Positions 41,012 through 44,147 of a DNA stretch of 44,147 nucleotides are shown here, one piece after another. The notes under the pieces were generated by a model, which saw only the letters and a list, made by a program, of their open reading frames with translations, searched no databases and was not told where the DNA came from. The translations under genes were made by a program, and so were the position numbers. This DNA comes from an uncultured Bacilli bacterium. GTDB lineage: Bacteria > Bacillota_I > Bacilli_A > RF39 > UBA660. Every line of letters begins with the position of its first letter. Position 1 is the stretch's first letter. The DNA is taken from contig CALVVR010000008.1 in NCBI GenBank assembly GCA_944363915.1, positions 1-44,147 of the forward strand. Reading direction: 5' to 3'.

Positions 41012-42211
41012 TTGGAAATAAGAATAATAAAAGGAACAAATCAAATAGGTGGATGTATAACAGAAATAACAAGTAAAAATGCAAAAATTTTAATTGATTT
41101 CGGAAATGATTTAGAAGATACTAAAGAATCATTTGAATTAGATGGTTTAACATATGGTAAATCAAAATATAATGCTGTATTTATAACTCATTCACATATA
41201 GACCATATAGGGCTTATAGAAAAAATAAACGAAGATATTCCTGTATATGTTGAAGAAAGTTCTTTGAAAATTTATAATATAACATGCGATTTTTGTGGGG
41301 AAGATAAGCTAACCAAAAAAATAAATACATTTAAAATATATGATACTATTGAAATAAATAATATTAAAGTAACGCCATATAGAGTAGACCATTCATCTTA
41401 TAATTCTTGTATGTTTGTAATAGAATGTGAAGATAAAAAAATTCTACATACAGGAGACTTTAGATTACATGGAAGAAAAAAAGAAGAGACATTAAATAAT
41501 TTGAAGAGAATAGGTAAGGTAGATATATTAATAACTGAAGGTACATCTTTAAGTAGAAATATCTTAGAATATGAGACTGAAGAAAGATTAGAAAAAGAAG
41601 CTTTAGAATATATGAAAAAATATGACCAAGTATTTATAATGCATTCTTCAACCAATATTGATAGAACAATATCTTTTACAAAATCAGCTTTAAAAACAGG
41701 TAAGAACTATATTTTAGACTTATTTACTTATTCTTTGAGTAAAGTAGTAAACATGAATATAAAGGTAGATTATAAAAGAATATTTGTATGGAAACCTTTA
41801 AGATATTATTTAAAAGATGATAAATTTAAAAGTGAATATATGGATTTTGATACTAGTTCATTCTTTGGAAAAAAATATGCTATGAATGTAAAAGTATCAA
41901 TGTTAGAAGATATAAAGAAACTAAAAGAGAAAGGTTTAATAACAAATGCTTGCTTAATATATTCAATGTGGGATGGTTATATAGAAAAAGAAGAAAAATT
42001 AAGAAATTTTATTGATGAAATAAAAAATATGGGTATAGAATTTAAAAAGCTTCATACTTCAGGACATACAGATATAAATTCTATGATAAAACTAAATAAA
42101 ATAGTTAGTCCAGATAAAACAATTATTATTCATACAGAAAATAGGAAAAAAGGGAAGAATGTTTTTAATGGTATTGTAGATTTAAATGATAATGAAATTT
42201 TTAAATTGTAG
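41012..42211 (+). CDS. metallo-beta-lactamase-fold nuclease (RNase J/beta-CASP-like)
   Basis: The 399-residue protein has an MBL core with intact metal ligands: GTNQIGGCITEI, LIDFGNDL, FITHSHIDHIGLIE (HxHxDH near 60-65), YRVDHSSYNSCMFVIE, LHTGDFRLHG and the ending HTSGHTD followed by IIIHTENRK. This order matches the RNase J/beta-CASP nucleases (aCPSF-like), with the beta-CASP part at about 195-330. Unlike its two upstream neighbours it keeps its catalytic motifs. It probably processes or degrades RNA or single-stranded DNA. Start TTG 41012 with GGTGG nearby. It is the third gene of the operon. Confidence 0.85.
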   Translation: MEIRIIKGTNQIGGCITEITSKNAKILIDFGNDLEDTKESFELDGLTYGKSKYNAVFITHSHIDHIGLIEKINEDIPVYVEESSLKIYNITCDFCGEDKLTKKINTFKIYDTIEINNIKVTPYRVDHSSYNSCMFVIECEDKKILHTGDFRLHGRKKEETLNNLKRIGKVDILITEGTSLSRNILEYETEERLEKEALEYMKKYDQVFIMHSSTNIDRTISFTKSALKTGKNYILDLFTYSLSKVVNMNIKVDYKRIFVWKPLRYYLKDDKFKSEYMDFDTSSFFGKKYAMNVKVSMLEDIKKLKEKGLITNACLIYSMWDGYIEKEEKLRNFIDEIKNMGIEFKKLHTSGHTDINSMIKLNKIVSPDKTIIIHTENRKKGKNVFNGIVDLNDNEIFKL

Positions 42212-42222
42212 GAGGAAAATAT

Positions 42223-42477
42223 ATGGAAGAAAAAAGTTTAAAAGAATTAATTGAATCAAAAGATAATATTTCTGAACAATTAAGAGTATTAAGAAAGTAC
42301 AGAAATAGAGAAGATGTAAGAGAATATGTTGATAATTTATTAAAAAATCAATATGTAACAGATTATGTAAGATACATGATAGATAAATATTATTTTGGAA
42401 ATAAGGAAGCAATTAAAGCAGAAAAAAATTGTGTAGAGAAGATGTTTAAAGTTGTTTTAAGGTATGATATTAAATAA
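42223..42477 (+). CDS. small helical protein of unknown function
   Basis: The 84-residue, highly charged, helical protein (MEEKSLKELIESKDNISEQL) has no recognised domain. It starts 11 bp after the MBL gene with TAGGAGG and is the last gene before a terminator, so it belongs to the same operon. A small partner protein or inhibitor of the MBL nuclease is possible. Function unknown. Confidence 0.65.
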   Translation: MEEKSLKELIESKDNISEQLRVLRKYRNREDVREYVDNLLKNQYVTDYVRYMIDKYYFGNKEAIKAEKNCVEKMFKVVLRYDIK

Positions 42478-42498
42478 AAGGAAGTATTGAGTAATTGT

Positions 42499-42523
42499 AA
42501 AGTCCATGAAAAATGGGCTTTTT
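42499..42523 (+). terminator. terminator ending the PolC-like operon
   Basis: AAAGTCCAT pairs with ATGGGCTTT (one wobble), loop GAAAA, followed by T. It directly precedes the next extended -10. Confidence 0.8.
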
Positions 42524-42524
42524 G

Positions 42525-42533
42525 TGGTATAAT
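42525..42533 (+). promoter_or_regulatory. extended -10 promoter of the gene at 42579
   Basis: TGGTATAAT within TTTTTGTGGTATAATATA, identical to the promoter at 36773 over 18 nt. Confidence 0.55.
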
Positions 42534-42578
42534 ATAACTGATAGATAAACAATGATTTATAGAGTTGGAGGTATTTAT

Positions 42579-43661
42579 ATGATTTTAGGAATTGGTTTAG
42601 CTATTCTTGTTGTGGGAGCAATTATATATGCAATTATTGAAGGAAAGCAAAATAAAGGTTTAGAACCTATAATTCAATTTTTAAGTGAGAAAGGTATTGT
42701 TTATGAAAAAACTATAGATGAAAAATCTTTAGAAACTATCTATAAATTAACAGATAGTGGTAATAAAAAAATAGAAGAGTTATATAAACTTAATACATCT
42801 GAACGAGAATATAATTTAAATAATTTAATAAATGATTTAAATAAAATGGAAATAAAAAATAACAAATTTTATAAAAGAATACTTCACGATATATGTAATT
42901 ACAATGATAGTAATAATTTTAGAAATTTTTTTGAGGTAATGAAAATTGAATTGGTTGAAACTTATGATGAAACAGAAAATTATTATACATTTTCTTTTAG
43001 TGAAAAAGGTAAAAATGATTTTATAGATATATTAGTTAAAGATTTAAAAGAAAATAAAGATAATAATAGTGAAGATATAGTAAGTGTGTTTTATAAACAA
43101 CTTAAAGGTAATATGTATTTATACCCACTTGAAGATACCATAAAAGAGATAAAAGAAATAGCGAGAATTATTGTATTTAAAGATAACAATAGTAAATTTA
43201 TTAATGATGGAATTGAATATGAAACATATATTTTATCATCAGTTGAAGATTATTTTGCTTGTATTGATACAAGAAAATGGAAAATGGTACATTTAATAAA
43301 AATTGAAGATATAGATGAAATTATAATTGATACTAAAATTAAACCTGCTCCTACTTATAAAATGAAATTATTACAAGAGCCATTAAAACCAAATACTTTT
43401 TTTGTGAATAATGCAACAGGAAATACATATAACGAAAGAGCCATAAGAAACGATTATAAAGCATCACTTGCAAAATATGAAGCAGAACTATTACATGTTA
43501 AGCAACACAATGATGAAGAAAGAAGAAGATATAATGAATCTTTAAATAAAACAATAGAATATGATGTAATAATAGTTTCTACAAAAAAAGAAGATATTGA
43601 ATTTCCTATTGAAACAAAAAGAATATTCAAAAAAATATTAAAAGATAAAGTTGAATTTTAA
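42579..43661 (+). CDS. membrane-anchored protein of unknown function
   Basis: The 360-residue protein has an N-terminal membrane helix (MILGIGLAILVVGAIIYAII) and a large charged cytoplasmic or extracellular part. Residues about 30-75 include KGLEPIIQFLSEKG, and later sections are mixed alpha/beta with a coiled-coil-like stretch near 295-330 (YEAELLHVKQHNDEERRRY). No family is recognised. ATG 42579 is set by TTGGAGG; an ATG 27 bp upstream would be before that site. It is monocistronic between two hairpins, on its own promoter. Confidence 0.65.
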   Translation: MILGIGLAILVVGAIIYAIIEGKQNKGLEPIIQFLSEKGIVYEKTIDEKSLETIYKLTDSGNKKIEELYKLNTSEREYNLNNLINDLNKMEIKNNKFYKRILHDICNYNDSNNFRNFFEVMKIELVETYDETENYYTFSFSEKGKNDFIDILVKDLKENKDNNSEDIVSVFYKQLKGNMYLYPLEDTIKEIKEIARIIVFKDNNSKFINDGIEYETYILSSVEDYFACIDTRKWKMVHLIKIEDIDEIIIDTKIKPAPTYKMKLLQEPLKPNTFFVNNATGNTYNERAIRNDYKASLAKYEAELLHVKQHNDEERRRYNESLNKTIEYDVIIVSTKKEDIEFPIETKRIFKKILKDKVEF

Positions 43662-43687
43662 TCAACAAATTACAATTTATCATTCAA

Positions 43688-43719
43688 AAAGCCACTAATC
43701 AAATCCGATTAGTGGCTTT
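43688..43719. terminator. bidirectional terminator
   Basis: AAAGCCACTAATC / GATTAGTGGCTTT, a perfect 13-bp stem with loop AAATCC. It lies between the convergent membrane-protein and resolvase genes. Confidence 0.85.
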
Positions 43720-43733
43720 ACATTACCAATATA

Positions 43734-44147
43734 TTAATTTTCTTTTAAAACTTTAAGATACCTATAACCAGTATTGCGACTAATAACACATAACCTACAA
43801 AACTCAGTGAAATTAATCCTGTGCTCAATATATTCTATATAATACTTAGCAACATCTGGGTTCTTATTATAAATTCGCTCCCTCGTAAGCTTTGGTTGCC
43901 CACCAATACGACCTTCTTCACGTGCTGCATCAACACCTTCTTTCACTGCCTCAACGATCATTAATCGATTTATCTCATTAATCATCCCCAACATCATAAG
44001 CTGTCCTTGTGTGAGTATTGATAAGGAACCTGTACAATCTAAAACAAAATCTCCCATAACTAGTTTTAACTTCTTAGATTTTGCAAAATCTAATATTTCT
44101 AATAATTGTTGCAAACTTCTTGTTAATCTTGAAGCTTCAATAACATA
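43734..44147 (-). CDS. serine resolvase/invertase, partial
   Basis: The reading frame is open to the window edge, so the N-terminus is missing. It reads YVIEASRLTRSLQQLLEIL (RLxR retained), a TQGQLMMLGMINEINRLMIV helix corresponding to the long resolvase dimerisation helix, EGVDAAREEGRIGGQPKLT and a C-terminal HTH (FTEFCRLCVISRNTGYRYLKVL). The catalytic Ser would lie beyond the edge. Unlike the four degenerate proteins on the left it keeps the active-site arginines visible here and has a DNA-binding domain. It lies on the minus strand, so the gene begins beyond position 44147. Confidence 0.85.
   Translation of the reverse strand, partial: YVIEASRLTRSLQQLLEILDFAKSKKLKLVMGDFVLDCTGSLSILTQGQLMMLGMINEINRLMIVEAVKEGVDAAREEGRIGGQPKLTRERIYNKNPDVAKYYIEYIEHRINFTEFCRLCVISRNTGYRYLKVLKEN

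Larger units (their letters stand above)
30206..44147. mobile_element. integrated genomic island (right end outside window)
   Basis: The element starts at the tRNA-Cys anticodon loop and contains integrase, an excisionase-like protein, recombinase-like proteins, a RecA-like ATPase, nucleases and unknown genes. It has no conserved core genes and contains a truncated G5 gene and a frameshifted gene. The rightward genes from about 36800 use ATA for Ile far more than the chromosomal genes, suggesting separate origin. No capsid, portal, conjugation or replication-initiator genes are visible, so it is not obviously a complete prophage or ICE within the window. Confidence 0.75.

Noticed and set aside
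30206-44147. Complete prophage
   Set aside because: No capsid, terminase, portal, tail or lysis genes can be recognised in the 14 kb visible, so only an integrated island is claimed.

Overview
The window looks like the chromosome of a very AT-rich, low-GC Gram-positive bacterium of the Bacilli, probably an uncultured gut lineage near Erysipelotrichales/RF39 (the lineage is inference from gene content and codon use). TGA is a stop here: several well-defined genes end in TGA and tryptophan is TGG. Spore genes (yabP, yabQ, gerQ, a collagen-like surface protein) point to a spore former. Pyruvate:ferredoxin oxidoreductase and a PduL-type phosphotransacetylase point to fermentative energy metabolism. 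Many genes share a TGNTATAAT extended -10 close to the ribosome binding site.

Layout. 1-657: gene graveyard with an FtsW/RodA C-terminal scrap and a decayed membrane-protein frame. 658-1455 (-): collagen-like spore-surface candidate. 1640-3089: promoter, L20-leader attenuator and infC-rpmI-rplT, with an ATT start for infC and an extended L20. 3141-10724: CPBP protease, HAD phosphatase, membrane-fused MurF, Fic protein, AMP-forming ligase and hybrid histidine kinase. 10731-16292: peptidoglycan precursor genes, with two different MurE-type ligases, a surface-anchored amidase and MraY. 16321-18289: yabP-yabQ-divIC, lemA and gerQ. 18360-24242: pduL, a lipoprotein, a Tam41-like CDP-diacylglycerol synthase and PFOR. 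24272-24846: an unusual non-coding locus with two tandem copies of a roughly 190-nt structured element read from one promoter, facing a strongly promoted 29-codon ORF on the other strand. 24965-30068: P-type ATPase, ZIP transporter, LtaS-like sulfatase and zinc-ribbon membrane protein in one operon.

30168-44147 is a mobile island, with its right end outside the window. It begins exactly in the anticodon loop of a promoter-bearing tRNA-Cys gene, so only the 5' half of the tRNA remains here. The leftward operon encodes tyrosine integrase, an excisionase-like HTH protein, three small proteins that look like catalytically dead serine-resolvase domains (one frameshifted), a RecA-like ATPase and a fourth dead serine-recombinase-like domain. 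The rightward half encodes a zinc-binding protein, a truncated G5 protein, a PD-(D/E)XK nuclease candidate with an HTH partner, a PolC-like protein that has lost its polymerase aspartates, a degenerate DnaQ-like exonuclease, an RNase J-like metallo-beta-lactamase nuclease, and two unknown proteins. A partial serine resolvase lies at the right edge.

The strongest candidates for undescribed biology are the split, apparently dead PolC/exonuclease pair with its nuclease neighbours, the family of dead resolvase domains coupled to a RecA-like ATPase, and the tandem structured RNA facing the small ORF.
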